From Saprospiraceae bacterium UBA6168 (lineage in GTDB: Bacteria > Bacteroidota > Bacteroidia > Chitinophagales > Saprospiraceae), in assembly GCA_002435785.1 (NCBI GenBank), contig DIUC01000061.1:154220-173035 (forward strand): DNA of 18,816 nt, read 5' to 3'. Positions 8,076 to 14,955 of the stretch are shown here, one piece after another. Each line of letters opens with the position of its first letter. The stretch's first letter is position 1. The notes under the pieces were generated by a model. It was not told the DNA's origin. It did no database searches and saw only the letters and a list, made by a program, of their open reading frames with translations. Both the position numbers and the translations under genes were made by a program.

Positions 8076-10112
8076 ATGCCGACTGCCGCCGCCAACCCGA
8101 TAAGATTCAAAAAAGGAAAATTGAGCAACGAAACCCTGCTCATGCTCTACCGCAGACTGCTGAAACCCCGCATGATTGAAGAGAAAATGCTCATCCTGCT
8201 GCGGCAGGGGCAGATTTCCAAATGGTTTAGCGGCATCGGGCAGGAGGCGATAGCCGTGGGCGTCACGAGCGCCCTGCTGCCCGACGAGTTGGTGTTCACG
8301 CTGCACCGCAACCTCGGCGTTTTCACCGTGCGGGACGTGCCGTTGGCCACCCTGTTTTCACAATGGCAGGGCAAAAAAAGCGGCTTCTCGAAAGGCCGGG
8401 AGCGCTCTTTCCACTTCGGTACTTTGGACTACGGCATCGTGGGAATGATAAGCCACTTGGGGCCACAACTCGCACTCGCCGATGGTGCTGCATTGGCACA
8501 TAAACTGAAAGGCGAAAAACGGGTCGCATTGGCTTTTAGCGGAGAGGGCGGCACCAGCGAGGGCGATTTCCACGAAGCACTGAACGTGGCTGCCGTCTGG
8601 GACTTACCGGTGATTTTCGTGGTTGAAAACAACGGCTATGGCCTGAGCACTACTACCAAGGAGCAGTTTCGCTGCGCAAACATTGCCGACAAGGGCCTCG
8701 GCTACGGCATGAAGTCCGTCATCATTGATGGCAACAACATCCTCGAAGTTTACAATACCCTCGACAAATTGGCCGTGGAGATGCGCAAGAACCCGCACCC
8801 CGTGCTGGTGGAGTGCAAGACTTTCCGAATGCGGGGCCACGAGGAGGCCAGCGGCGTGAAGTACGTTCCGAAGGAAATGCTGGAAGAATGGGCGCTGAAA
8901 GACCCCCTCGAAAATTACGAGCGCTTCTTGCTCGAAGAAGGGGTTTTGGAGGAAGGTACGGTGGCCAAATTCCGCAAGGAAATAAAGGAAGAAATAGAGG
9001 CGGCTTGGAAAATAACGGTCAGCGAACCGGAAATCGTCGCTGATTTGGAGGAAGAATTGGGCGATGTGTATGCCTCGGTTCCAGTTGGCATTTCGGCAGT
9101 TGGCAGGTCTTGTCCCGAAACCTCGGGATGGCAGTCGGACTCAGGGTCAAAATCGGAGCGGCGGTACATTGATGCAATTTCTGATGGACTTCGGTTGGCG
9201 ATGCAAAAGCACTCGAACCTCGTACTGATGGGTCAAGACATTGCCGATTACGGCGGCGTTTTCAAGATAACGCAGGGCTTCATGGAGGAGTTCGGCAAGG
9301 AGCGGGTACGCAACACGCCCATTTGCGAGAGCGCCATCATTGGCACGGCGCTCGGCTTGAGTTTGAAGGGTTTCAAGTCAATGGTGGAGATGCAGTTCGC
9401 CGATTTCGTGACCTGCGCCTTCAACCAAATCGTGAACAACCTCGCCAAAATCCACTACCGCTGGGGCGTGAACGCCGACGTGGTGGTGCGGATGCCGAGC
9501 GGCGGCGGGGTAGGGGCGGGGCCATTTCATTCGCAGAGCAACGAGGCGTGGTTCGTGCATACGCCAGGCCTGAAAGTGGTCGTGCCAAGTACGCCCTACG
9601 ATGCCAAGGGCCTGCTGTTGGCGGCTTTTGAGGACCCGAACCCGGTGATGTACTTTGAGCACAAGGCGCTGTACCGCAGCATCACCGAAGAAATCCCAGA
9701 CGGCTACTACACCGTGGAAATCGGGAAGGCGAGGGTGGCACGGGAAGGCTCGGCGGTGAGCGTCATTACCTACGGCATGGGCGTTCACTGGGCGCTGAAA
9801 GTTTGCGAAGCGGAAGGCATTGATGCTGATATTATTGACCTGCGTACGCTCTTGCCGCTTGATTATGAGGCAATCAGCGCCACAGTGAAAAAGACCAACC
9901 GGGTCGTCATCCTCCACGAGGACACGCTCACGGGCGGTGTCGGAGGGGAGCTTTCCGCCTGGATTTCGGAGCACCTCTTCGAGCATTTGGACGCTCCGGT
10001 GAAGCGGGTGGCGGGGCTTGATACGCCGATTCCTTTTGCCATTCCGCTGGAGCAGAATTTTATGCCGCTGGAAAGGTTTAGGGAGGAGGTGAAAAAGCTG
10101 GTAGCGTTTTGA
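8076..10112 (+). CDS. Fused E1 alpha/beta component of a 2-oxoacid dehydrogenase (branched-chain or pyruvate type)
   Basis: A 678-residue thiamine-diphosphate enzyme that decarboxylates a 2-oxoacid and passes the acyl group to a lipoyl E2. The alpha half (about 1-335) has the cofactor motif G156-E157-G158 (GEGGTSEGDFHEALN) with N185-N186 (VVENNGYGLST). The beta half (about 362-678) has LMGQDIADYGGVFK, ESAIIGTALGLSLKG, QFADFVTCAFNQIVNN and the C-terminal HEDTLTGGVGGE. Alpha and beta are separate genes in many bacteria; fusion is familiar in Bacteroidota. ATG 8076 is preferred over an in-frame TTG at 7986 because it begins just before the conserved region and follows a -7 box. No E2 or E3 gene is adjacent. 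The sequence suggests a branched-chain-type E1, but substrate cannot be settled. The linker holds an embedded palindrome. Confidence 0.9.
   Translation: MPTAAANPIRFKKGKLSNETLLMLYRRLLKPRMIEEKMLILLRQGQISKWFSGIGQEAIAVGVTSALLPDELVFTLHRNLGVFTVRDVPLATLFSQWQGKKSGFSKGRERSFHFGTLDYGIVGMISHLGPQLALADGAALAHKLKGEKRVALAFSGEGGTSEGDFHEALNVAAVWDLPVIFVVENNGYGLSTTTKEQFRCANIADKGLGYGMKSVIIDGNNILEVYNTLDKLAVEMRKNPHPVLVECKTFRMRGHEEASGVKYVPKEMLEEWALKDPLENYERFLLEEGVLEEGTVAKFRKEIKEEIEAAWKITVSEPEIVADLEEELGDVYASVPVGISAVGRSCPETSGWQSDSGSKSERRYIDAISDGLRLAMQKHSNLVLMGQDIADYGGVFKITQGFMEEFGKERVRNTPICESAIIGTALGLSLKGFKSMVEMQFADFVTCAFNQIVNNLAKIHYRWGVNADVVVRMPSGGGVGAGPFHSQSNEAWFVHTPGLKVVVPSTPYDAKGLLLAAFEDPNPVMYFEHKALYRSITEEIPDGYYTVEIGKARVAREGSAVSVITYGMGVHWALKVCEAEGIDADIIDLRTLLPLDYEAISATVKKTNRVVILHEDTLTGGVGGELSAWISEHLFEHLDAPVKRVAGLDTPIPFAIPLEQNFMPLERFREEVKKLVAF
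9082..9128. repeat. Short direct repeat plus palindrome inside the E1 alpha/beta linker
   Basis: CAGTTGGCA occurs twice (9082-9090 and 9097-9105). It is followed by the inverted repeat TCCCGA-AACC-TCGGGA (9113-9128). All of it is in frame and falls in the low-complexity linker between the alpha and beta halves (residues about 336-352). It looks like a small palindromic element tolerated within a coding sequence. Confidence 0.5.
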
Positions 10113-10124
10113 GCATCAATGCCT

Positions 10125-10132
10125 TACCTTTG
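10125..10132 (+). promoter_or_regulatory. Bacteroidota -7 box (TACCTTTG) for the ATPase/DUF4276 pair
   Basis: TACCTTTG fits TAnnTTTG and sits 17 bases before the ATG at 10150, in the 37-base gap after the E1 gene. It suggests that the cassette has its own promoter. A TTTG at 10108-10111 is too close (13 bases) to be a standard -33 box. Confidence 0.45.
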
Positions 10133-10149
10133 GCAAAAACTTCCGTCGA

Positions 10150-11289
10150 ATGATAAACCGCATCGTCATAGATAATTTCAAGTCCATCCGGCACCTGGAT
10201 TTGGAGCTCAAGCCGCTCAATGTGCTGATTGGGGCGAATGGGTCGGGGAAGAGCAATTTGATTGGTTTTTTGGAGATGGTGAGGAGGATTTTTGATGGAA
10301 GGTTTCAATCTTTCGTTGTTGAAAATGGAGGTTCTAATGATTTAATGTATTTTGGACTAAAGCATTCCGAAAAACTTTGTGGCAGTATTTTTTTTGATGA
10401 TTCTTCACTTCGCTATTCATTTGAGTTGAAGCCCAATAAACAATATTCTCTTTTTTTTGAAAAGGATGGATTTGAACTTGTTAGCGACACTCCATTTAAT
10501 GAAAACCACTCATTTGAAATGTTTAGTGGTGAGTTGGAATCTGAGGCATATGGTGCATTTTATCATGAGCTACATATGGATTCCAGATTAAGCCGTACAG
10601 TTTGGGATAAAACAAAAAAAGAGCGGTTAAAAACTTTCTTTGGTACAGGGGATGTCAGCGTGCAGATTTATCACTTCTACGACACAGGGTTCCGTTCAAA
10701 CCTCAGAGCAAAATCAAACATAAACGACAACGAAAGACTTAGGTCAGACGGTAAAAATCTTGCAGCATTTTTATACTTTTTACAAGTAAAGCACCCAAAT
10801 GAGTTTGATAGAATCGAGGGAACAGTCAAGTCAATTGCCCCATTTTTCAAACGATTCAATCTAAAACCCAATAAACTTGATACTGAGAGCATTTTATTGG
10901 AATGGGTACATGAATTCAAAGGCGAATACTTCAACGCCCAGCACCTATCCGACGGCACCATCCGCTTCGTTGCCTTAGCGACACTACTTCTACAACCCGA
11001 CCCACCCAAGCTCATTGTCATTGACGAGCCAGAGCTTGGCCTTCACCCTTTTGCCATCGAAAAGTTGGCAGCTTTGATTCAAATGGCTTCAAAAGAAACC
11101 CAAGTCATCATTGCTACCCAATCACCAGGGTTGGTCAATAACTTTGAACCAGAGGATGTTATCACGGTGGATTGGGAAAATGGGCAATCCGTTTTTAAGC
11201 GGCACACCACGGAGGAGCTTGGCGTTTGGTTGGAGGACTATTCCTTGGGGGAAATTTGGGACAAAAACATCATCGGAGGCCAGCCATGA
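10150..11289 (+). CDS. AAA15/RecF-like ABC-type ATPase (SMC-like head, no membrane part)
   Basis: A 379-residue cytoplasmic ATPase. Walker A is GANGSGKS (28-35), the ABC signature is LSDGT (266-270), Walker B is LIVIDEP with D292-E293, and the switch motif is ATQSP (322-326). The start MINRIVIDNFKSI is typical of AAA15/AAA_21/OLD-type proteins, which serve in DNA repair and phage defence, not transport. The stretch between head motifs (about 45-255) is poorly conserved and is the usual sensing or dimerisation region. The stop overlaps the next gene by ATGA (11286-11289), so the two are translationally coupled. The middle (about 10280-10900) is clearly AT-rich, while both ends have near-host composition. 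Role as the ATPase/sensor of a two-gene defence module is inference. Confidence 0.85.
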   Translation: MINRIVIDNFKSIRHLDLELKPLNVLIGANGSGKSNLIGFLEMVRRIFDGRFQSFVVENGGSNDLMYFGLKHSEKLCGSIFFDDSSLRYSFELKPNKQYSLFFEKDGFELVSDTPFNENHSFEMFSGELESEAYGAFYHELHMDSRLSRTVWDKTKKERLKTFFGTGDVSVQIYHFYDTGFRSNLRAKSNINDNERLRSDGKNLAAFLYFLQVKHPNEFDRIEGTVKSIAPFFKRFNLKPNKLDTESILLEWVHEFKGEYFNAQHLSDGTIRFVALATLLLQPDPPKLIVIDEPELGLHPFAIEKLAALIQMASKETQVIIATQSPGLVNNFEPEDVITVDWENGQSVFKRHTTEELGVWLEDYSLGEIWDKNIIGGQP

Positions 11290-11948
11290 AGAAAATTATT
11301 GTCATAGTGGAAGGCAGGGCCGAGGTAGAATTTATCAAGAAGATACTCATGCCGTATCTTGCCAGTCAAGGGATTTCTCAGGCGATACTACCAATTCCCA
11401 TCAGCACAAGTAGTTTACAAAAAGGTGGGTTTTCCAATTATGAGTATTTTCAGAATGATATAACAAAAAACTTAAGGAGCAACACAAATATAATCGTCAC
11501 CACTTTTGTTGACTTCTTCAAGTTTCCTAAGAAGAATTTTCCTAATGAAAATTGTTTTGAAAAGAATGGTACAGATGCAATGATAGATTGCATAAAATCT
11601 ACGATGACTACTCAATTCAACGACAATAGGTTGATACCTTATGTCCAAAGGCACGAGTTCGAAGCATTGTTGTTTTCAACGAACAAGGGGTTTTTGAAAT
11701 ACTTCGACAGCAAACAAAGCAAAGCTACTGAGCGAATCATTCAGCAATTTCCAAATCCAGAAGACATAAACACAAGTCCGCAAACCGCACCTTCCAAACG
11801 TTTGGAAGCTATCAATTCAAAGTACAAAAAGGTTGTTTTGGGTATTTTGATAGCCCAAGAAATAGGCATCGAAACCATCCTCCAAAAATGCCCCCGCTTC
11901 GCCGCTTGGGTGCAGCAATTGATTGACCGCACAAAAGAACTTCCGTAA
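11286..11948 (+). CDS. DUF4276 family protein, putative TOPRIM-like effector partner of the ATPase
   Basis: This 220-residue protein starts at the ATG that overlaps the ATPase stop (ATGA). Hallmarks of DUF4276 are present: I-V-E-G-R-A-E-V-E-F at residues 7-16, T-T-F-V-D-F-F-K-F-P near 70-80, and Y-V-Q-R-H-E-F-E-A-L-L-F near 118-130. The acidic pattern (an early Glu, then Asp, then a Glu in HEFEALLF) recalls TOPRIM-type nuclease folds, which is inference without a structure. DUF4276 genes are commonly next to AAA15 ATPases. The arrangement parallels PARIS, where an AAA15 ATPase controls a TOPRIM (DUF4435) nuclease. Codon use is AT-rich, unlike flanking genes, which suggests horizontal acquisition. 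An upstream in-frame start at 11226 would lie inside the ATPase and is unlikely. Confidence 0.8.
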   Translation: MKKIIVIVEGRAEVEFIKKILMPYLASQGISQAILPIPISTSSLQKGGFSNYEYFQNDITKNLRSNTNIIVTTFVDFFKFPKKNFPNENCFEKNGTDAMIDCIKSTMTTQFNDNRLIPYVQRHEFEALLFSTNKGFLKYFDSKQSKATERIIQQFPNPEDINTSPQTAPSKRLEAINSKYKKVVLGILIAQEIGIETILQKCPRFAAWVQQLIDRTKELP

Positions 11949-11997
11949 AAAACAACACCGAAAAGGCAAGGGTCCCGTCAAAACCGCATGGTAAATA

Positions 11998-12019
11998 CAG
12001 GGAGCAGCCGCAATCCCTG
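11998..12019. terminator. Weak hairpin between convergent genes
   Basis: CAGGGA (11998-12003) and TCCCTG (12014-12019) form a perfect 6-bp stem between the DUF4276 stop and the stop of the minus-strand hexapeptide gene. There is no strong T tract, so a terminator role is uncertain. Confidence 0.25.
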
Positions 12020-12051
12020 ACCGGGAAGTTCCCCATTTCAATCTTCACTTT

Positions 12052-12567
12052 TCATTCCTTGAACCAGCCCGCATACATCACATAATTATTGGCGATGCGC
12101 TCCACGGTGCCGCTAAATACGTCAGGTGGTATGGCTTTAACCTTCTTGGCAGGTACTCCTGCATAGATATGGCCAGGCTCCAGTACCGAATTTTCCAGCA
12201 CGACGGCTCCGGCGGCGATGAGGCAGTTCTCGCCAACCACGGCATGGTCCATCACGATGGCACCCATGCCCACCAGCACGTTGTCGTGGAGGGTGCAGCC
12301 GTGAACCAATGCCCGGTGGCCGATGCTCACATTGTTGCCAATGGTGGTGGCTGCCTTTAGGTAGGTTCCGTGGATGATGGCGCCGTCCTGTACGTTCACC
12401 TTGTTGCCCATGCGGATGCTGTTCACATCGCCCCTAATGACGGCGGTGAACCAGACGCTGCACTGGTCGCCCATGACGACATCGCCAATGACGGTGGCAT
12501 TTTCGGCCAGGTAGCAGTCGGTGCCAAATTGTGGGGTGAAGCCTCGAACCGATTTAATGAGTGGCAT
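12052..12567 (-). CDS. Gamma-carbonic anhydrase-like hexapeptide-repeat protein
   Basis: A 171-residue left-handed beta-helix protein of the gamma-carbonic anhydrase/YrdA family, normally a trimer with a metal between subunits. The three zinc-ligand histidines are in place: H66 (in GAIIHGT), H84 and H89 (in IGHRALVHGC). The conserved R45, D47 and Q60 are also present (VIRGDVNSI, NVQDG). Hexapeptide turns such as VLVGMGAIV and CLIAAGAVV and the C-terminal Y-A-G-V-P-A-K-K-V are typical. Enzymatic CO2 hydration is possible, but many family members are inactive or of unknown substrate. It lies 55 bases downstream of the holin-X-like gene on the same strand. Confidence 0.9.
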   Translation of the reverse strand: MPLIKSVRGFTPQFGTDCYLAENATVIGDVVMGDQCSVWFTAVIRGDVNSIRMGNKVNVQDGAIIHGTYLKAATTIGNNVSIGHRALVHGCTLHDNVLVGMGAIVMDHAVVGENCLIAAGAVVLENSVLEPGHIYAGVPAKKVKAIPPDVFSGTVERIANNYVMYAGWFKE

Positions 12568-12622
12568 TTAGCTTGAAGAATGGAATTAAGTTGACGACCA
12601 AGTTTTCTATTCAGGGCTGGGC

Positions 12623-13000
12623 TTACTCTTTGACGCTTTCTTCATTTTCTTTTTCAAAGAAAGCGCCAAGCACCAGTTTCAAGGTAGGTCTGGTAAGGAG
12701 TTGCCTCCGGAAGATAAAAATCAAGGCACCGAGCAGCCCGTAAGCTGCGGCAATGATAACAAAAGCTTGAGGCAACGAACCCAATGCACTACCAAGCCAA
12801 AAGGCTGCTGCTAAGGATAGCATGATGAGCACCAACATGGAGAAGATGCCAAGCACGAGCGCTGTCATGAGCGCAGAGGAGGTCTTGCTGATGCGCTCAG
12901 CAGCCTCTAATCGGATATAATCACCCTGTTGCTTAATGTACTGACGAGCATATTCAAAAGTTTCGCCAGCAGAGGTCAATATTTCGTCCTTTTTTTTCAT
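12623..13000 (-). CDS. Holin-X-type (phage_holin_3_6) small membrane protein
   Basis: A 125-residue protein. A charged amphipathic N-terminus (about 1-40) is followed by two hydrophobic segments (about 43-70 and 79-97), then a basic turn (F-R-R-Q-L-L) and an acidic C-terminus. This matches the 'putative actinobacterial holin-X, holin superfamily III' pattern (PF07332). Despite the name, such genes are common in chromosomes next to YtxH and other envelope-stress genes, as here, and no phage genes are near. The function is unknown; membrane stress or shape maintenance is a guess. The ATG lies 20 bases after a strong terminator hairpin that follows the upstream YtxH gene. Confidence 0.75.
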   Translation of the reverse strand: MKKKDEILTSAGETFEYARQYIKQQGDYIRLEAAERISKTSSALMTALVLGIFSMLVLIMLSLAAAFWLGSALGSLPQAFVIIAAAYGLLGALIFIFRRQLLTRPTLKLVLGAFFEKENEESVKE

Positions 13001-13020
13001 GGTGCGATAATAGGGAAAGA

Positions 13021-13050
13021 AAACGAGAGGCCAAAAAGACCCTCTCGTTT
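13021..13050 (-). terminator. Rho-independent terminator after the YtxH-like gene (bidirectional shape)
   Basis: AAACGAGAGG (13021-13030) pairs perfectly with CCTCTCGTTT (13041-13050) around a 10-base loop. On the minus strand the stem is followed by TTTTCTTT. It lies between the YtxH stop (13065) and the holin-X ATG (13000), so it ends the YtxH transcript or attenuates readthrough into the holin-X gene. Confidence 0.85.
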
Positions 13051-13064
13051 TTTTTAAAAAGGTG

Positions 13065-13403
13065 TTATCTGGAAACGCCTGTGTTTCCGTACGAGCCCAT
13101 TTTGTCGGACTTGTTCTTCATGTAGTCCGCGCCATCGGACACGGCTTCTTTTGCCTGTCCCACTTTATGGGAAGTAGAGCTAATGGCTTCTTGCGCTTTA
13201 GCGGTTAAGTCGGAAGCCATGCTTTTTGTCTTGTTGGCGATGTCGCCTGCAAGGCTTGTAGCTTTGGCAGCTTGCGCTTTGATAGCCTCATTGGCCTTCT
13301 CGCGCTGCTCGCGTCCTTTGTCTGAATTCAGGTAGTACCCGGCCACACCGCCAGCGATGGCGCCAAGTCCGGCAACGACTGCGATTTTTGAGTTCGTCTT
13401 CAT
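13065..13403 (-). CDS. YtxH domain-containing protein
   Basis: 112 residues. The N-terminal hydrophobic glycine-rich segment V-V-A-G-L-G-A-I-A-G-G-V-A-G-Y is followed by Y-L-N-S-D-K-G-R-E, the hallmark of YtxH/gas-vesicle-like stress proteins. A long Ala/Lys/Glu-rich amphipathic helix follows (A-K-A-T-S-L-A-G-D-I-A-N-K-T-K...), reminiscent of LEA-like repeats. It is probably membrane-anchored with a helical tail. The ATG at 13403 is chosen because it begins just before the conserved helix; an in-frame ATG at 13466 adds an unlikely sequence. It is 66 bases downstream of the small coiled-coil gene and is followed by a terminator. A paralogue lies at 17851-18222. Confidence 0.8.
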   Translation of the reverse strand: MKTNSKIAVVAGLGAIAGGVAGYYLNSDKGREQREKANEAIKAQAAKATSLAGDIANKTKSMASDLTAKAQEAISSTSHKVGQAKEAVSDGADYMKNKSDKMGSYGNTGVSR

Positions 13404-13469
13404 GATAAATTTATTGTTGTTAAAAAAAAATTTCTTTTCAAAATCCATGACAGGCCATGACGACATGAT

Positions 13470-13784
13470 TTATTGCCGTGCCGTGGATGCTTTCTCGTAG
13501 GCTTGTGCGACCTCGGGCCGCAATGTTTCCCAAGCAGTTTCGTCCATTGTCTCCATCTTCGTCAGCAAGTCCTGCAACTGTTTGAAGTTCATCTTCAGTT
13601 TGTTGATGCGGCCGACCGTATCGTTGTCAGCTGGACCACTACTATTGCGCACCTTTTGGGATAGCTCCTGAACCTCATTGTCAATTTTGCTGATAAGCAC
13701 CCGGAATTCCTCCTTTGCATTTTCAATGGAATCAATGATGGTGCGGGAGCTCTTGGCTACTTTTAAGTCGGTTGTGTTTGTCAT
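13470..13784 (-). CDS. Small coiled-coil protein of unknown function
   Basis: 104 residues from ATG 13784 (MTNTTDLKVAKSS); an upstream in-frame ATG at 13814 adds ten residues and is less likely. The protein lacks membrane segments and cysteines. It is mostly heptad-like helix (I-I-D-S-I-E-N-A-K-E-E-F-R-V-L-I-S-K-I-D-N-E-V), a G/P-rich break (S-S-G-P-A-D-N-D) and a second helix pair (I-N-K-L-K-M-N-F-K-Q-L-Q-D-L-L). The two halves could form an antiparallel hairpin. No family was recognised. Its place ahead of YtxH in a minus-strand unit suggests a stress-related role by association only. Confidence 0.65.
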   Translation of the reverse strand: MTNTTDLKVAKSSRTIIDSIENAKEEFRVLISKIDNEVQELSQKVRNSSGPADNDTVGRINKLKMNFKQLQDLLTKMETMDETAWETLRPEVAQAYEKASTARQ

Positions 13785-14103
13785 GATTAACAAGGTTTCA
13801 ATATTGGGTTTCAATAAAATATGCTTTAAGAACGCCTTGCTTTGGTTTATTTGATTGTCTTATAAGGTTAAACCCGATGGTACACTGCATGTTCATTCAT
13901 GGCCGCTAATGCAATGAATATTTTTTTTCAAAATGGTGATGACCTCATATTTTGTGGAAAATAATTGGAGAATAGACCAACATCCCAATTGCGTACTTAA
14001 ATGTGGGCATGGGATATTTTTTTTGGTACGTTGAACAAGGGCGGAAGTGATCCGTTCTACCCTCACACCAAAAAAGCGACTTGACATTAAAATGAGCACC
14101 TGA
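13785..14103. other. Divergent intergenic region between the coiled-coil gene and the universal stress gene
   Basis: 319 bases of AT-rich DNA that should carry promoters for both neighbours. No perfect TAnnTTTG box was found. It holds one copy of the motif TTGAACAAGGGCG-N8-CCGTTC (14031-14057), 46 bases before the universal stress ATG. A loosely similar stretch (CCGATGGTACACTG...GTTC) lies around 13874-13894. Confidence 0.5.
14031..14057 (+). repeat. Copy 1 of motif TTGAACAAGGGCG-N8-CCGTTC, candidate operator
   Basis: The 13-base left part and the 6-base right part are identical to those at 14996-15022, with the same 8-base spacing. GAAC and GTTC at the edges form an imperfect dyad. It is located 46 bases upstream of the universal stress gene ATG. 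Confidence 0.6.
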
Positions 14104-14955
14104 ATGAAAAAACAAATTGTGGTCAGCATTGACCCAATGAACCTCAAGCAAAATGTAATTGACTACGCAGAAGCCTTGGCACGGATTGGCAACATGGAGC
14201 TGTTGATCTACAGTATTCAGGGCATGCCCTTGTTGTCTCAATCCGAGGGGGCGCTGACAAGTCCCGGCATTGCGTTCGTGCCAGGCGTGGTGGAAGAGGT
14301 GGAGCGATTCGCCACATCGCTCTACGAAAAGGTGAAGGCACGCTACCCCTACACCCGATTGGAACAGGGCCTGGGATTCCAAGCGTCCTCCACCATTGAA
14401 AAAATGGAGGAAATAGAGGGCGAAGGAAATGGAAATACCATGCTGGTGATGCCTAAGATTACCGACCACGGCTGGTGGGCCCACATGGTGGGAACTGCCG
14501 AAACCGCCGTAGCCGCTGAGGTATCCTGTCCAGTATTATTTGTGCCGGAGGGGGTCAAGTTCAATGGGGTAACGAGAATCCTGTATTTGGCCGACGCACA
14601 GTCCCTACTGGATGGCACGTACAAAGGATTCCGCTTTTTGCGAAATTTTGCCAAAACTCACGCTGCACAATTGGTGGTCGGTTTTATTGTTGACCCGGAA
14701 AACGACGAGCTTGACCAAGAAAAACTTGGCGAGGCCATAAATAATTTCAAAACCAGCTTACCGCTCCAATTCACCAATGAGTACCGGTTCTTTCGACACA
14801 ATTCCTCGGAAGAAATACTGGAAATGGCAGGTATCACCCATACCGATATTGTGGCTTTCCCCTTTCGGGAGTCAAGCGTATTTGAGCGATTTAGCGAACA
14901 CGAAATCACCCGGACGCTCGTGCTGAATGCCGAAATACCCGTCCTTGTTTTTTAA
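14104..14955 (+). CDS. Universal stress protein, two-domain (UspA family)
   Basis: 283 residues, about twice a single Usp domain, so a tandem form. The first half begins K-K-Q-I-V-V-S-I-D (beta strand) and ends with G-T-A-E-T-A-V-A-A-E-V-S-C-P-V-L-F-V-P, the standard Usp terminal strand. The second half (I-L-Y-L-A-D-A... to E-H-E-I-T-R-T-L-V-L-N-A-E-I-P-V-L-V-F) repeats the pattern in weaker form. The ATP-binding GX2GX9GS motif is not convincing in either half, so it may be a non-nucleotide-binding type. Cytoplasmic; related proteins respond to starvation, oxidative or envelope stress. The gene is flanked by two copies of a shared 27-base motif. Confidence 0.8.
   Translation: MKKQIVVSIDPMNLKQNVIDYAEALARIGNMELLIYSIQGMPLLSQSEGALTSPGIAFVPGVVEEVERFATSLYEKVKARYPYTRLEQGLGFQASSTIEKMEEIEGEGNGNTMLVMPKITDHGWWAHMVGTAETAVAAEVSCPVLFVPEGVKFNGVTRILYLADAQSLLDGTYKGFRFLRNFAKTHAAQLVVGFIVDPENDELDQEKLGEAINNFKTSLPLQFTNEYRFFRHNSSEEILEMAGITHTDIVAFPFRESSVFERFSEHEITRTLVLNAEIPVLVF

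Noticed and set aside
9378..9986. 202-codon minus-strand open frame inside the E1 beta half
   Set aside because: Antisense to strongly conserved enzyme sequence; no domain, signal or start context of its own.
10150..11289. ATPase as part of an ABC transporter
   Set aside because: No membrane partner is nearby and the N-terminus (MINRIVIDNFKSI) and Walker B context are of the RecF/AAA15 type.
12623..13000. Holin-like gene as evidence of a prophage
   Set aside because: No capsid, tail, lysin, integrase or terminase genes are present, and holin-X proteins are common chromosomal neighbours of YtxH genes.
13868..13894. Third copy of the TTGAACAAGGGCG-N8-CCGTTC motif
   Set aside because: Only scattered similarity (CGATGGTACACTG...GTTC) with different spacing and no matching left half; too weak to count.
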